Positions 47,829 to 57,438 of a stretch of 64,000 bases of DNA are shown here, piece by piece. Every line of letters begins with the position of its first letter. Position 1 is the stretch's first letter. The notes under the pieces were generated by a model, which did no database searches, had not been told where the DNA came from, and saw nothing but the letters and a program-made list of their open reading frames with translations. The position numbers and the translations under genes were made by a program. The stretch is taken from contig NC_080581.1 of NCBI RefSeq assembly GCF_029962835.1, forward strand, positions 23,264,001 to 23,328,000, in the 5' to 3' direction. Source of the stretch: Magnolia sinica. Taxonomy: Eukaryota; Streptophyta; Magnoliopsida; Magnoliales; Magnoliaceae.

Positions 47829-49355
47829 TATTTCAAATATATATTAGAGTAGTTTTCATAGGTTTTGATTTTGTTGTTGCATTGATGTGAATTGCAAGTG
47901 GGTTTTGTTGGGCAGGTGCATACTTTATATGCACAACACTAGCAAGCTTAAAACATGCATATATGGTTATACAACCACCACCTTCATGTATATACCCTGC
48001 CTCCTCCTCTAAACATGTGGTAGTGTAACCACTAAAGTAAGTTGTAATGCATTTGTGGACTTATGGAATTGAAAATATAACCCAGGGAGCAGGGACGAGT
48101 TGCCTTAGCATGCTGGCTGCTATGCTAAGGAAACACTCTTTTATGTAAGCTTGGGCTTGGCAATAAGAACACAAAACTCTTACAGATGCTATGAGTATGC
48201 AATTAATTACAAAGGTTTATTAAAATCAACCAGTTGCTTTGAGAAATAAAATTATGGTTCCAATAGAATATCCTATGCCTATGCAATTCAATTGTTTTGC
48301 TAAGTTATGGTTATGGGAAAAGTGTCTCATGATCAAGGGAGGTGATTCCATAATTGTGTATGGAAAGAACAGTTGATTTTGTAATTGGCCATGAATATTT
48401 TTGTCGTAGCAAGGTACTGCGGTATTTTTGTTATTATTCTATGGTACATTTTGAAGGGCTTTCCTTGATGTGATGTAGTCCCACTTTATTCATTTTTGTA
48501 ATATGTTCAGGCTTGTCAATGTTCATAATTGCTAGCATGTTTGATGATCTTTAATTTAGTGTTTTGATGGTCCGATACATTGGTTTTTTCCTTTGCCCAA
48601 AATAGCATTTGGATGTCTGCACTCTGCAATATGCATCATGATCTTTTTTTTTTTTTTTTGGTTTCTTTTAAGAACTTCCCATCCCACTAAGAAAATTTAG
48701 AAAGTGCTAGTATAAAAATGTTGTTTTAACCATGCTATCCATATGTCCTATGAATGATTCAGTAGAAAGAGATATGGAGCTGTTGGTGAGAAATGAACAT
48801 TCATCATGGCCTGAGGGTAAACAAGAAAATGCTTTGTTATGGTTAACCATATCAGAAATCTCCATTTTGCACATTGCAAATGCAAACAGAATGTAATCAA
48901 ATTCCTTTCAAGTGGGACATCCATTGCTTGACAAAAGAAAAAAAAATGTATTTGCCCTGTAAGTATTTTTGGATTGATAGCTATCTCTGTTGGTGCAAAT
49001 TAGCTGGACTGTCCAAATCATCTTATCATGAAGCCAAATGTCCATGGTAGGGCAAATCATGACACAACAAAGGTGCCACCATAGCACATAGGTACATGTC
49101 CAATCCATACATAGGTTTAGCCCTAAAAGCAGATAGTCTTATATGCATCCTAGTTTTATATTTTGTTCTCATACTTTCATATGCTTCTATGCTAATCTTG
49201 TTTCACCAATTAGAATTTCTGTTCTTCCCTGTAATTATTATTATTTTCTTTACATGTTCAGTGATGAGTTAGAGAAACATAACAATTATTTTATGGACGT
49301 AGTTATTTATCACCTTTCAGCATATAAGGTATTTTTATTTTATTTTATTTTATTT

Positions 49356-49490
49356 AAAGTGATTCATTTCATTTCTTCTTCTTTTTTTTACTTTTTACTT
49401 TTTTGTTTTTGGAAGGATTAAAGTGATTCATTTCATTTCTTCTTCTTTTTTTTACTTTTTACTTTTTTGTTTTTGGAAGGATTAAAGTGA
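49356..49490. repeat. Tandem repeat, 64-base period, two copies plus
   Basis: AAAGTGATTCATTTCATTTC begins at 49356 and 49420, and its first 14 bases occur again at 49484. The first two copies look identical, which indicates a recent duplication. Confidence 0.9.
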
Positions 49491-49693
49491 TTCATTTGTG
49501 ACATGGCCAAAGATGTAAATTGGAAAAAATTAAGTCCAATCAACAAATTGATACATCTATTATTAGGTCCTATCATGGTTTTCTTATGATTCTAATGAAA
49601 CACTTTTCAGCAATTGTAACCATCCCATCCATGGCTTCAAAAATGGATGCTTGTAGAAGATGAGGCCAAATCAAAAATAGGTTGGATCATCCG

Positions 49694-49769
49694 ATCAGAA
49701 CAATTTTTGTATGATAGCTTAAGAAATGTGACCAGAACAATTTTTGTATGATAGCCTAAGAAATGTGTT
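49694..49769. repeat. Tandem repeat, 37-base period
   Basis: CAGAACAATTTTTGTATGAT occurs at 49696 and 49733, and the units differ by about one base. Confidence 0.9.
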
Positions 49770-49979
49770 CTAGCCTAAATGGATAGTTCATATCAATCAA
49801 ATAGACTGTCCAAGTGGACAGAAGCAACCATGAGTATTATAACTTACAATGCTCTGACTCTTAAACTTATAGCACTTCTAGTTACTATACCAATAGAAAC
49901 ACCTAGATGCCGGTATTTCGCATTAACGACAATTTAAAATGGGGAAAGCAAAGGGCTTTTAGTGTGAGATGAAACTCAC

Positions 49980-50225
49980 CTTCTTCCTCCAGAATGGGAC
50001 CCTACTCTATGTGTAACTCTAGAAAATAAGAATAAGTCCCCTTCTTTACAAACAAGCTAGATAGATCCACTTGATATTTGACGTAGTCGGCAGATCTTGT
50101 AGCATCAAGAAAATATATATTTTGACCATCTACTGTTCCCTTAAGAGCTTGAGAAAGTGGCTCAATCCCAGCCATTAAGCGGCTGCACATTTGGGATAGC
50201 ATATATGAACGTCAAGGCTTAAGAT
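49980..50225 (-). pseudogene. Unrecognised exon-like block, minus strand, in the CACTA element
   Basis: On the minus strand an open stretch reads RLMAGIEPLSQALKGTVDGQ, then NIYFLDATRSADYVKYQVDL. It is bounded by a GT donor-like site (AAG/GTGAGT at 49980) and preceded by AG. The composition is protein-like and unlike the surrounding intron-like AT-rich DNA. I do not recognise the family. One TAG interrupts it near the end. It is likely another captured exon, in the opposite orientation to the others. Confidence 0.4.
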
Positions 50226-50478
50226 AAGCATATGGATATAACTAATAATAAAAGGTAAGCACATAGACAATAGTAACCCATGCTCCCTTTTCAGGACATG
50301 AGCGATGGGACATCACCATCATTAATGCTTAATTTTTGAGAACATCATAACCAATGCATGAAGATAAGAATTAGCAGAAATAACAAACAGTTACTTATAT
50401 TTATATTGTGAACAATCGAAAACTCAATTTCACCTATGGACCAGAATCATTATAACTCACCCAAAGCAGACATGTTTT

Positions 50479-50595
50479 AGGTGCGACTCAGTTCATTCTC
50501 TAGAAAAACAGAGTCGACTTCCACAAGTAAGAATTTTCAGGTGTGACTCAGTTCATTCTCTAGAAAAACAAAGTCGACTTCCACAAATTCTTACT
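50479..50595. repeat. Tandem repeat, 60-base period
   Basis: GACTCAGTTCATTCTCTAGA recurs 60 bases apart (50484 and 50544), with the rest of the unit (AAAAACA.AGTCGACTTCCAC) also shared. Confidence 0.9.
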
Positions 50596-50729
50596 TGGGT
50601 TTAAGTCATAGAACAAATAAAGCAAAAATAGATTTTTTCCATTGTTTTGATAGATTCATGTGAATTTCACTTCCATTAATTTTCACCATACAACTTGTTT
50701 TTGTATGTATAGTAACAAGGAGCAGAAGA

Positions 50730-50880
50730 TTTGAGAGAATGTTAACCTCGCATGACATGCCTGATTCCCACCATCAGATGGGACATTTGTCAGAGATATG
50801 GCATGTACCCATTTATTTGCATACGGAGCCCTTGAATTAGCATGTGCATCTTTATCTCTCTTAAGTACTATTGTATCCAA
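50730..50880 (-). pseudogene. Second unrecognised exon-like block, minus strand
   Basis: The minus-strand open stretch includes LKRDKDAHANSRAPYANKWV and HAISLTNVPSDGGNQACHAR. It ends in RLTFSQ, and the next minus-strand block (49980-50225) opens with MCSRLMAG, so the two may be successive exons of one captured gene. The family is unknown to me. Confidence 0.35.
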
Positions 50881-51599
50881 GTAATATAATCTTTATAAAA
50901 TAGTTGCATTATCCTATGCATTCACATCTGCTTACTCCTACCTCAATATATGATGGAATGCTCGGTGTTTTTTTTGCCTTTGCATAAAAAAAAAAAAAAA
51001 ATCATCTCTACCTTGTTACTATTTTTTTTTCCACCCTTCTATATCATCAATGTCATCATCTTACCTTTTTACTATTGATGCATTTTCTGATTTGGTTTTT
51101 TTTTAAATTTTTTTTTTTTTTTTTAATAATAGTTATTAGCTTGTTGTTTTGTTTTTAAAGCCAATATTCTTACTCACGGTTGTCTCTTGGACCGACATAA
51201 ATCCCTAATATATATGCATCTTGATGGTTCTTTCCTCTAGTAATGCATTTTGTACTTGATTTTTTTTAGCTCATGATCTGTTCTCAATGGTAATTTCATG
51301 TTCTTAGTCATATTTTGGATTGCTATAAATCCGTAATTCTGTGCAATTCGATGTTTTTTTTTCTTTTTAATTATATTGATGTATTTTATGATTTGGGTTT
51401 TTCGTTTTATGTTCTTTACCTGACGAGTTTGTTTTGAAGTGAATTTCATGTTCATGGTTGCCTTTGCCTGATGAGTGTACCAATCGGATTATTGAGTTAA
51501 GGCATGTCAATGGCGGTATCACCTCTGATTTAAAATTGTGGCTATTTTTTATGCTTCATCTCCATTCTTACATATGCCATATTGCCTTTGCATCTACAG

Positions 51600-51706
51600 G
51601 AATGGTGTTGGGGCTAATATATGCTAAGACGCAGAACCTTCTCACTCCAATAACCATGCATGAATGCTGGAACTTGGGTGTTGTCCTCAAGTTTACGTTT
51701 CTTTAA
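51600..51706 (+). pseudogene. Captured last exon of a CPBP-family (CAAX-protease-like) membrane protease
   Basis: After an intron-like acceptor (CATCTACAG, 51591-51599) the exon reads GMVLGLIYAKTQNLLTPITM, then HECWNLGVVLKFTFL and stop TAA at 51704-51706. The NLLTPITMH..WN block is the conserved C-terminal motif of plant CPBP (CAAX amino-terminal protease) proteins, which are multi-spanning, mostly chloroplast membrane proteins. The family usually has Ala-Phe where this copy has Glu-Cys after the His. Upstream family motifs, including the catalytic Glu-Glu region, are absent. A single terminal exon with intact acceptor and stop means a gene fragment moved with its intron flank. Confidence 0.72.
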
Positions 51707-52535
51707 GTGATTTGATTTGCCAATAATACCAGACAATTCATTGGTCTTTTTCTTTTATTTTTTGGTCTACTTATTGCTACTTCTAATGGGATTTTTGCTT
51801 TAAGTCTCCGAGAGGTCTATTTTTTCAATGGCTTTTTAAAGATACTGTTGGATTTTTACTCACACTACTTACTCACAAGCATGGCGTGCATGTGCGGTAG
51901 GCGGTTCATCAAAATGGCATATAAGGAAATGAAAAACAGCCTGTATTCAAAATACATGCATGACCCATCTAATTAGAAGTTGAGAATGTCCTTCTTTCTC
52001 GGCCAAGGCAGGTACAAAGTAAGTTGATTTTATGGACGACGGGGATCTTCCTGTTCCATGTCTGTGTAGTATGGCTAGGTGTATGGAGGCAGGTTTTTAT
52101 ATGTTCATGAGACTGCACATCGAGTAGATTCATTTCTGCACATCTTATAGTTCCATGTTTTTCTAGAGTCATCCTGGTAGATATCCAGCCTACTTATTTC
52201 TGCTTTTGATAGCGAACTTCTACTTTACTTTATTGAATATGAATACTAACTAATTGCAATTTGGTCATTTTCACTTTATTGAACTTGTTATTGCAATTTT
52301 ATTAGATAGTGCATCCAAATGCTACCTAAATAGTCAATTCGTGTTGGATTAGAAGTATCATAGTCGCGAGAACATACAACCTAAACTGATTCTACTAAAA
52401 TAAAACATTGGGCTGAAACTCAGAAGACAAAATAGAATCGTGTAATGAATGTAGCATTCTTGGGTTGGTGTTCTCAACAATGGGATGAGATGTCCTATTT
52501 AGGAGGGTCCATTGATTGACGGTTCGGTTGTGCAG

Positions 52536-52731
52536 GACTAAACGGTTTGATCCGGCTCTCAAATTTGCCTTCCTGTTTGCTCTGCCCCCACTGTTTGGTC
52601 TTTGGTTGATTCTCAGTATCGCTGGAAGTGTTCTTGTTGGAATGGGTTATGGGTTCTTCGTGCTGTGGGTTTTGACTTTTGAGGCCTTTAGACAGGTTGG
52701 GGAGTCGAAGAAGTTCTTGCACTGCATTGTG
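52536..52731 (+). pseudogene. Captured exon of an At3g27390-type uncharacterised membrane protein
   Basis: The exon begins after GTTGTGCAG (acceptor, 52527-52535) and ends at GTG/GTAAGA (donor, 52732). The frame is open throughout: TKRFDPALKFAFLFALPP (from 52537), then LFGLWLILSIAGSVLVGMGY, then FEAFRQVGESKKFLHCIV. Two hydrophobic segments (about residues 8-30 and 32-50 of the piece) are likely membrane spans. I recognise the family from the KFLHC and GSVLVG.GYGFF blocks; its function is not known to me. Neighbouring exons of that gene are not seen. One extra Val in RQVGES is odd. Confidence 0.72.
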
Positions 52732-53002
52732 GTAAGATTTTCAACTAGCAGTAGCTTCTTTTTTTTTTTTCTCTTCTTTCTTGTCCACTTGTATTATTTA
52801 GTTGCAATCAGTTTGATTTCTACTTGCATGCCCTTCATTCTTTTTTTCTTTTTCTTTTTTCTTTTTTCATTTCTATGTGTGCAAAGATACAATTGCAATT
52901 TTTCATGATGATGTATTGATGTATAATTTAATGCATGGTCGGATAGAGAGGGAACTGCTCTGTTTTTGTTGTATTTATTTATGCAAGTACATATTCATCC
53001 AT

Positions 53003-53005
<3 letters not shown>

Positions 53006-53046
<41 letters not shown>
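53006..53046. repeat. (CT)n microsatellite
   Basis: About 20 CT repeats in the intron-like part between two captured exons. Confidence 0.95.
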
Positions 53047-53051
<5 letters not shown>

Positions 53052-53221
53052 GTATGTATAAACTTGTATAGGTCCACATGCATTTATGCATAGCCCATTT
53101 ATGTAGGTTTAGATGTGTTTATGTATGAATATGTAACATGTTCATGTGTATGCAATATGCAGACAAACATGGATAATTGGATATTGTATATATACCTAGT
53201 TTGCTTTCTAAATAACTACAG

Positions 53222-53425
53222 ATAAAAAGTCTTTTGGGGACGAAAGTGGAGTGGCTTTATTATATACTTCAGGCATTTAATGCTGGTGATTTGGTTCGTT
53301 ATCAAGAACTCTGCCATGTCCATAGCGCTGCTCTTAGTGCACAGCCTGCATTAGTTGAGAATGAGAAGAAATTATTGGAGAAAATTAACATTCTTTGTTT
53401 GATGGAAATCATCTTCAGGCCAGCT
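53222..53425 (+). pseudogene. Captured exon of RPN9 (26S proteasome lid subunit)
   Basis: After an acceptor-like ACTACAG (53215-53221) the frame reads IKSLLGTKVEWLYYILQAFN, then GDLVRYQELCHVHSAALSAQ and PALVENEKKLLEKINILCLM, then EIIF. This is the region just before and into the PCI domain of RPN9/PSMD13, a non-catalytic subunit of the 26S proteasome lid. Similarity stops around 53425, shortly after EIIFRPA. A codon is missing there relative to the family, and the frame runs on into unrelated sequence to a stop at 53477-53479. The rest of RPN9 is absent. The exon has no stop inside it, so the capture seems recent or constrained. Confidence 0.85.
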
Positions 53426-54137
53426 TCACCAATTAGGCCTAAAATTGAGCGATCTTTTTTTGTTTTTTCTTCTGACTGAGCTTCATGTAATGAATGGAAA
53501 CTAAATTGATGAATGTTTCCATCATAGTTTGGGTATCTATGAACAGTATCAGGAGCAATGGCATGATCTGTTGTAACCCCATGTGTGAGTTCTCTTTCTT
53601 TCCCTGAGGAAATACCAAGTTCATCATTCTTCTCTTCCCTCAAGCGATCATAATAACCTTGATTGCTAGTTTAACTGGTTGTTGTTTTTTTTTTTTGGCA
53701 GGTTGTGGGTTTGTTGTATATGAAGTTCGATCAATAATGGCAACTCCCTCTCTTTTTTGTTGCATTGTAAAAAGAAATGCATTTGCTTGGTTTGCTGGTT
53801 GCAGGTGGTTTAGCTAAAAATCATATCTACTTTGCAAACCATGTCGAGATTTTTGGAGGTAAGTTGTTCCCAAGCTTCGAATTTCACTAGGTTTCGATTC
53901 GTTTCGTGTATTTTCCACCAATTTAGTTGGTATTTTGAATAGCTGAATGTTTATTTTGTCTTTGGCTATTGCAGATTTTGCTTATTCAGAAATGAGAAGA
54001 TCATTGTATGCTCTCGAGTATTTTATTTCTTTTTTATGTGATCTCGTCGTCGTCTTTCTCTATAATTTAGTTCTTCAGTTTCGGGGTATAGCTTTTTCAT
54101 ATGACTACATTGTTTGTATGATGAAATTGATTTTCAG

Positions 54138-54307
54138 CCATGTGTAGTAAGCTTTCAGATCTAAGCGAAGCTGAGAATAGGGTGTTAGTTGATGAAAAAT
54201 TGATAACCAGTAGAGGCACATCCATGGAGTTCTCGCTTGCGATTGTTGAGAAGTTATTTGGTTGCGAGAAGGCATTGGATCTTACTGTCAATGAGAACTT
54301 TAAATAG
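54138..54307 (+). pseudogene. Captured last exon of a DJ-1/PfpI family gene
   Basis: The acceptor ATTTTCAG (54130-54137) precedes a frame reading MCSKLSDLSEAENRVLVDEK, then LITSRGTSMEFSLAIVEKLF and GCEKALDL, with stop TAG at 54305-54307. The V...LITSRG....EF.LAIVEKLFG block is the C-terminal signature of DJ-1-type proteins (small glyoxalase/stress-response enzymes). Two residues usually present between RG and TS are missing. The catalytic Cys region lies in upstream exons that are not here. It sits 230 bases inside the right sub-terminal repeats of the CACTA element. Confidence 0.72.
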
Positions 54308-54540
54308 ACATATAACTATTATGTTGGCATTGTACTTTTGTGAATGGATTAAAATGAATGATTGTATTTGATTGAATGAATGAATGAATGAATGGTTGTG
54401 TTTGATTGAATGAATGAATGATTTAGCCATGAAGTATTTATCTATATTAGCTTATATGAGTTGATCTATCAAGGCATGTACTACAATGGTAAGAGATGCC
54501 ATTATTATATTTTCTTTAATTTTTTTAAAAATAGGCAATA

Positions 54541-54854
54541 GCTACGGCTAATAACCGTAGCCTTTTATTTGGAAACCGTAGCTGTCGTTGATTTCAGCTT
54601 ATTGCTACGGTTTTTGCTCTACTTTTAGCTATAGATATACTCCGTAGCTGTATATATTTAGAGCTACGGATGCTATGGCAACGGATTTAATCCGTACCTG
54701 TTGTTTATCTAGCTACGAATTAAATCCGTAGCCATTGATTTAAGACATATGGCTATGGTACCAGTGGCTCTGGTTGTCCTATGGACTTTAACCGTAGCCA
54801 TAGACCTTTAGCTATGGTTTTTATCCGTAGCTTTTTCCCAGTTTTTTAGTAGTG
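54541..54854. repeat. CACTA right sub-terminal and terminal repeats
   Basis: At least nine GCTACGG/CCGTAGC units, some mutated (GCTACGA, GCTATGG), lie in both orientations, often as head-to-head pairs such as GCTACGGCTAATAACCGTAG (54542-54561). The terminal repeat GTTTTTTAGTAGTG closes the element. These are the expected binding sites of a TNPA-like protein. Confidence 0.8.
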
Positions 54855-54879
54855 CAAACTACTTTAATCTACGGTTTTT

Positions 54880-55565
54880 TCTCAACCATTCGGAGGACTA
54901 TGATCTTGGTCAAATGAAATATAACTGTTTGGTTTTTTAGTTTCTATGAGATCATACCTCCAACTAAGCTGAAGATATAGGCACTTGTAGATTTTGATTC
55001 ATTAATATTAAAATTTTAGTCCGCATCATTGAACTTTTCTAAAATAGTAGGATAACTAGAAAATTGAAGCGCATAATTCAGAGTTTTCTTTAGATATCTT
55101 AGTATTTAAATGCAACATTTTAGTGACTTTTATAAGGCTTATGTGAGTATTTACTCATTTTACTAACTGCATAGGTTATAGTAGGCCTTATCAAAATTCA
55201 TAGTATATGAGGATTTCTAATCATGACTCAATGGTAGACTTTCAACATTGAGGTTATGGGTTCGAGTGCCCATGTGTTGTGTGTAGAAAAGATAAAAAAT
55301 AAAAAAATTTCATAGTATACATTAAGCTACTAATCATACTTGCATATTTAAGTTTTTAAATTCCATAATTTTCATTTCTAGTTAATTTAATACTAAGATG
55401 AAATAACGTGTTCATTGATTTACAACTATGCTTTTTAAGAATATTTTCTATATGGTGAGATAGTGACAAAGCAAATCTATTATCATTGTTCATAATTTTC
55501 TTTCAAAGTATTAAGCTTGCTTCACCTAAATTCTTGATCTTCACAGGGAACAATCTTTATTAAAA
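54880..55565 (-). pseudogene. Ty1/copia reverse transcriptase/RNase H fragment, minus strand, split by a SINE
   Basis: Reading the minus strand from about 55565 to 54880 shows the end of reverse transcriptase (a block ending in SLMYTMN at about 55310). After the inserted SINE come the HKPYKSH-like linker (about 55130), the NDADW-like RNase H start (about 55035) and the SAYIFSLVGGMIS block (about 54970). Stops and frameshifts are frequent. The left end stops close to the CACTA border, and the remainder of this element was not found on the far side of the CACTA. Confidence 0.65.
55208..55308 (+). mobile_element. Short tRNA-derived SINE with 11-bp target duplication
   Basis: An A-box-like TGACTCAATGGT (55224-55235) and a B-box-like GGTTCGAGTGC (55259-55269) with tRNA-like spacing are followed by an A-rich tail (AAAAGATAAAAAATAAAAAAA). 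TTCATAGTATA stands at 55197-55207 and at 55309-55319, a perfect 11-base direct repeat. The insertion point lies inside the minus-strand copia reverse transcriptase. Confidence 0.65.
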
Positions 55566-55668
55566 AAATATTGTTTAGAGTTAGTGGGACAATCCCTATG
55601 TTTTAATGCCCTAGCCTACCCTAGCCTAACAAACCTATCCCCACCAGAGAAAGTGTTTAGAGTTAATG

Positions 55669-55671
<3 letters not shown>

Positions 55672-55720
<49 letters not shown>

Positions 55721-55734
55721 TATTTTACGGCTTA

Positions 55735-55810
<76 letters not shown>

Positions 55811-55828
55811 TATTTTACGGCTTATGTG
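55672..55828. repeat. Duplicated (GA)n plus 22-base unit
   Basis: (GA)n at 55672-55716 is followed by ATGCTATTTTACGGCTTATG (55717). (GA)n at 55739-55806 is then followed by the same 22-base sequence again (55807). It arose by duplication of a microsatellite together with its flank. Confidence 0.95.
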
Positions 55829-56276
55829 CATCCTCAATAACGGGGATACACATTTTAATTATTTTAAAGAAGTTTTGCACTATGATCTTATCCTATTTAT
55901 ATATAATATATGTATGTGGATGTAACTAAACACCATTTCAACTAAAAAAATCAATATATCCACGTATGTGTGTATGCACCTACTCATACACCACACCTAA
56001 TTATATATAAATTTTTTAGTCAAAATTGTATTAAACTCAAACATTTCTTTCTTCATAATTTATTACTGTTTCTTTGGTCTAATTTATGAAGTTTGTTACG
56101 ATTGATATCTTGTTAATTGTTTAACTAAAGAAGATGGATTAAAATTATAATTACATTCAGTAGTAAATTATATATATTTAGGAGATCTTATAATCATAAT
56201 TGACAATTTGAACAACATCTAACCCGTCCAAGAGGTTAGCCTGCCATGAGAACACCTGGAGTGAAAAACAAAAAAC
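55829..56276. other. AT-rich spacer, nothing recognised
   Basis: No open frame, repeat end or motif that I can name. Confidence 0.4.
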
Positions 56277-56411
56277 GATCCACTCATCATCTAGACCACA
56301 CCCTAGGAAACAATGGACAACCACCAATCTGGATAGTACATGTGTGGGCCACCTAATAGATCGATGGTTGCCCATTGTTTTTTATGGTGTGGTCCACATG
56401 ATGAGTGGGTC
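56277..56411. mobile_element. Short foldback hairpin (about 135 bases)
   Basis: CCACTCATCATCTAGACCAC (56280) is mirrored by GTGGTCCACATGATGAGTGG (56390-56409). The arms match over roughly 50 bases (..ACACC.TA..AAACAATGG.CAACCA..) around a small loop at about 56330-56355. This is the most compact hairpin of the family in the window. Confidence 0.7.
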
Positions 56412-56729
56412 TGATTTCTGTGTCACACGTTCCTCATGATGACCCAACCTATTAGATAGTTTGGATGTCAAACACCATGATAGGTAGGAAATTATAAACT
56501 ATATAGTTGGCAAAACATTGTAGTCCACCTAAGTACGCTGGAGACTTTCTCCTTACAATACCATTGATAAATATGTTGAGAAATGGTCCAGTGCACTCAG
56601 CCCCAATGCTCCTAGTGGGATTAATCCATTTGGAGTACTGTTCAATTGATCAATCTGAACCGTCTATAAAATCCAGAACACATATCATTGGCTGCTACTC
56701 AGAAATTTCACGGACGAAATAACCTAATC
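56412..56729. other. Non-coding, no gene seen
   Basis: Contains CACATGATGAGTGGG and similar repeat fragments only. Confidence 0.35.
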
Positions 56730-57000
56730 CATCCTTGATTTGGCTGTATTTTCTGTAGTCATCATTTTTTCCAAGATAGGATGGAATGTCTATGATTAGC
56801 TAACAAAAGTAATTTTTCAAAATTATAAGCAATCTATGATAAGCTCTCACAAATAGATGGATCAGATTGTTTATTGGACATATTTTATATAAAAATCTTG
56901 ACTATCCATATTAAAGGCCGTTGATACATGGTTAATATTTGTTGGATTGGTGCAATGTTTTCATGATAGTTCATGAAGCATGTGATTGACATGATGAACA
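56730..57000 (+). repeat. Dispersed repeat, copy 2 (first copy 14270-14640)
   Basis: TTGATTTGGCTGTATTTTCT, AAGCAATCTATGATAAGCTC and ACATGGTTAATATTTGTTGG follow the same order as in copy 1 with moderate divergence. A foldback MITE (57027-57438) separates it from the tail motif CAATGCAACTAGGAGCATGA at 57476. Confidence 0.6.
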
Positions 57001-57026
57001 ATACATCCAATGAAGGATGCATGTTG

Positions 57027-57438
57027 CCTACTGACGGTGCTCCATGGGCCCCACCATGATGTATGTGTCCTATAAACGCCATCCCTCTATTTTTGGAGAC
57101 TATTTTATGGCATGAGCCTAGAAATGAAGCATATTCAACTCTTATATGGACCACTCTTGAACACTCAGCATTAAAAACTTCTCAAGGGCCACAAAAGTTT
57201 TGTATTAAGCTGATATTTGTGTTTTCTCTTCAATTCAGTGGATTACAAACAAACATCACAGTGAGCCTTAGGAAGTTTTTAATGGTGGGCATTCAGTTTT
57301 TCTTATGGTGTGGTCCACTGGAGATTTGGATCTCTCTCATTTTTGGGCTTGTGCTCTATAATGATCTGGAAAAATAGATAAATGGATTGGATAAAATACA
57401 TTATATCATGCAGGGCCCACATAGCACTGTCAGTAGCC
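57027..57438. mobile_element. Foldback MITE, 412 bases
   Basis: The left end GCCTACTGACGGTGCTCCAT and the right end ATAGCACTGTCAGTAGCC are inverted repeats. The arms continue with GGGCCCCACCATGATGTATG / ATTATATCATGCAGGGCCC and the core modules mirrored around about 57235. It splits the 14270/56730 repeat family copy, so it inserted later. Confidence 0.68.

Larger units (their letters stand above)
46365..54854. mobile_element. Non-autonomous CACTA (En/Spm) transposon carrying host gene fragments (Pack-CACTA)
   Basis: The right end is GTTTTTTAGTAGTG (54841-54854), the reverse complement of a canonical CACTA terminus (CACTACTAAAAAAC). The left end CATTACCAAAAGAATGATCA (46365) aligns over 30 bases, ending in GCTACGG on both sides, but is mutated at several positions. 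Sub-terminal GCTACGG/CCGTAGC repeats cluster at both ends in both orientations. The 8.5-kb interior has no TNP2- or TNPA-like protein. It holds several single exons of unrelated host genes with intron borders, mostly on the plus strand. The expected 3-base target duplication is not seen (ATG left, CAA right). Confidence 0.8.

Noticed and set aside
52840..52930. Extended open frame beyond the At3g27390-type exon (Phe-rich run)
   Set aside because: It is read-through past a good GTAAGA donor into T-rich intron sequence.
52516..53479. Possible ordinary host gene with several exons
   Set aside because: The recognisable exons belong to different gene families (At3g27390-type, RPN9, DJ-1) and their partner exons are missing. 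All lie between CACTA ends, so capture by the transposon explains them better.
55616..55929. Open frames coding for Ser-Leu or Arg-Glu repeats
   Set aside because: They are translations of the (GA)n microsatellite, not genes. The same applies to 58938-59177 and 34455-34777.
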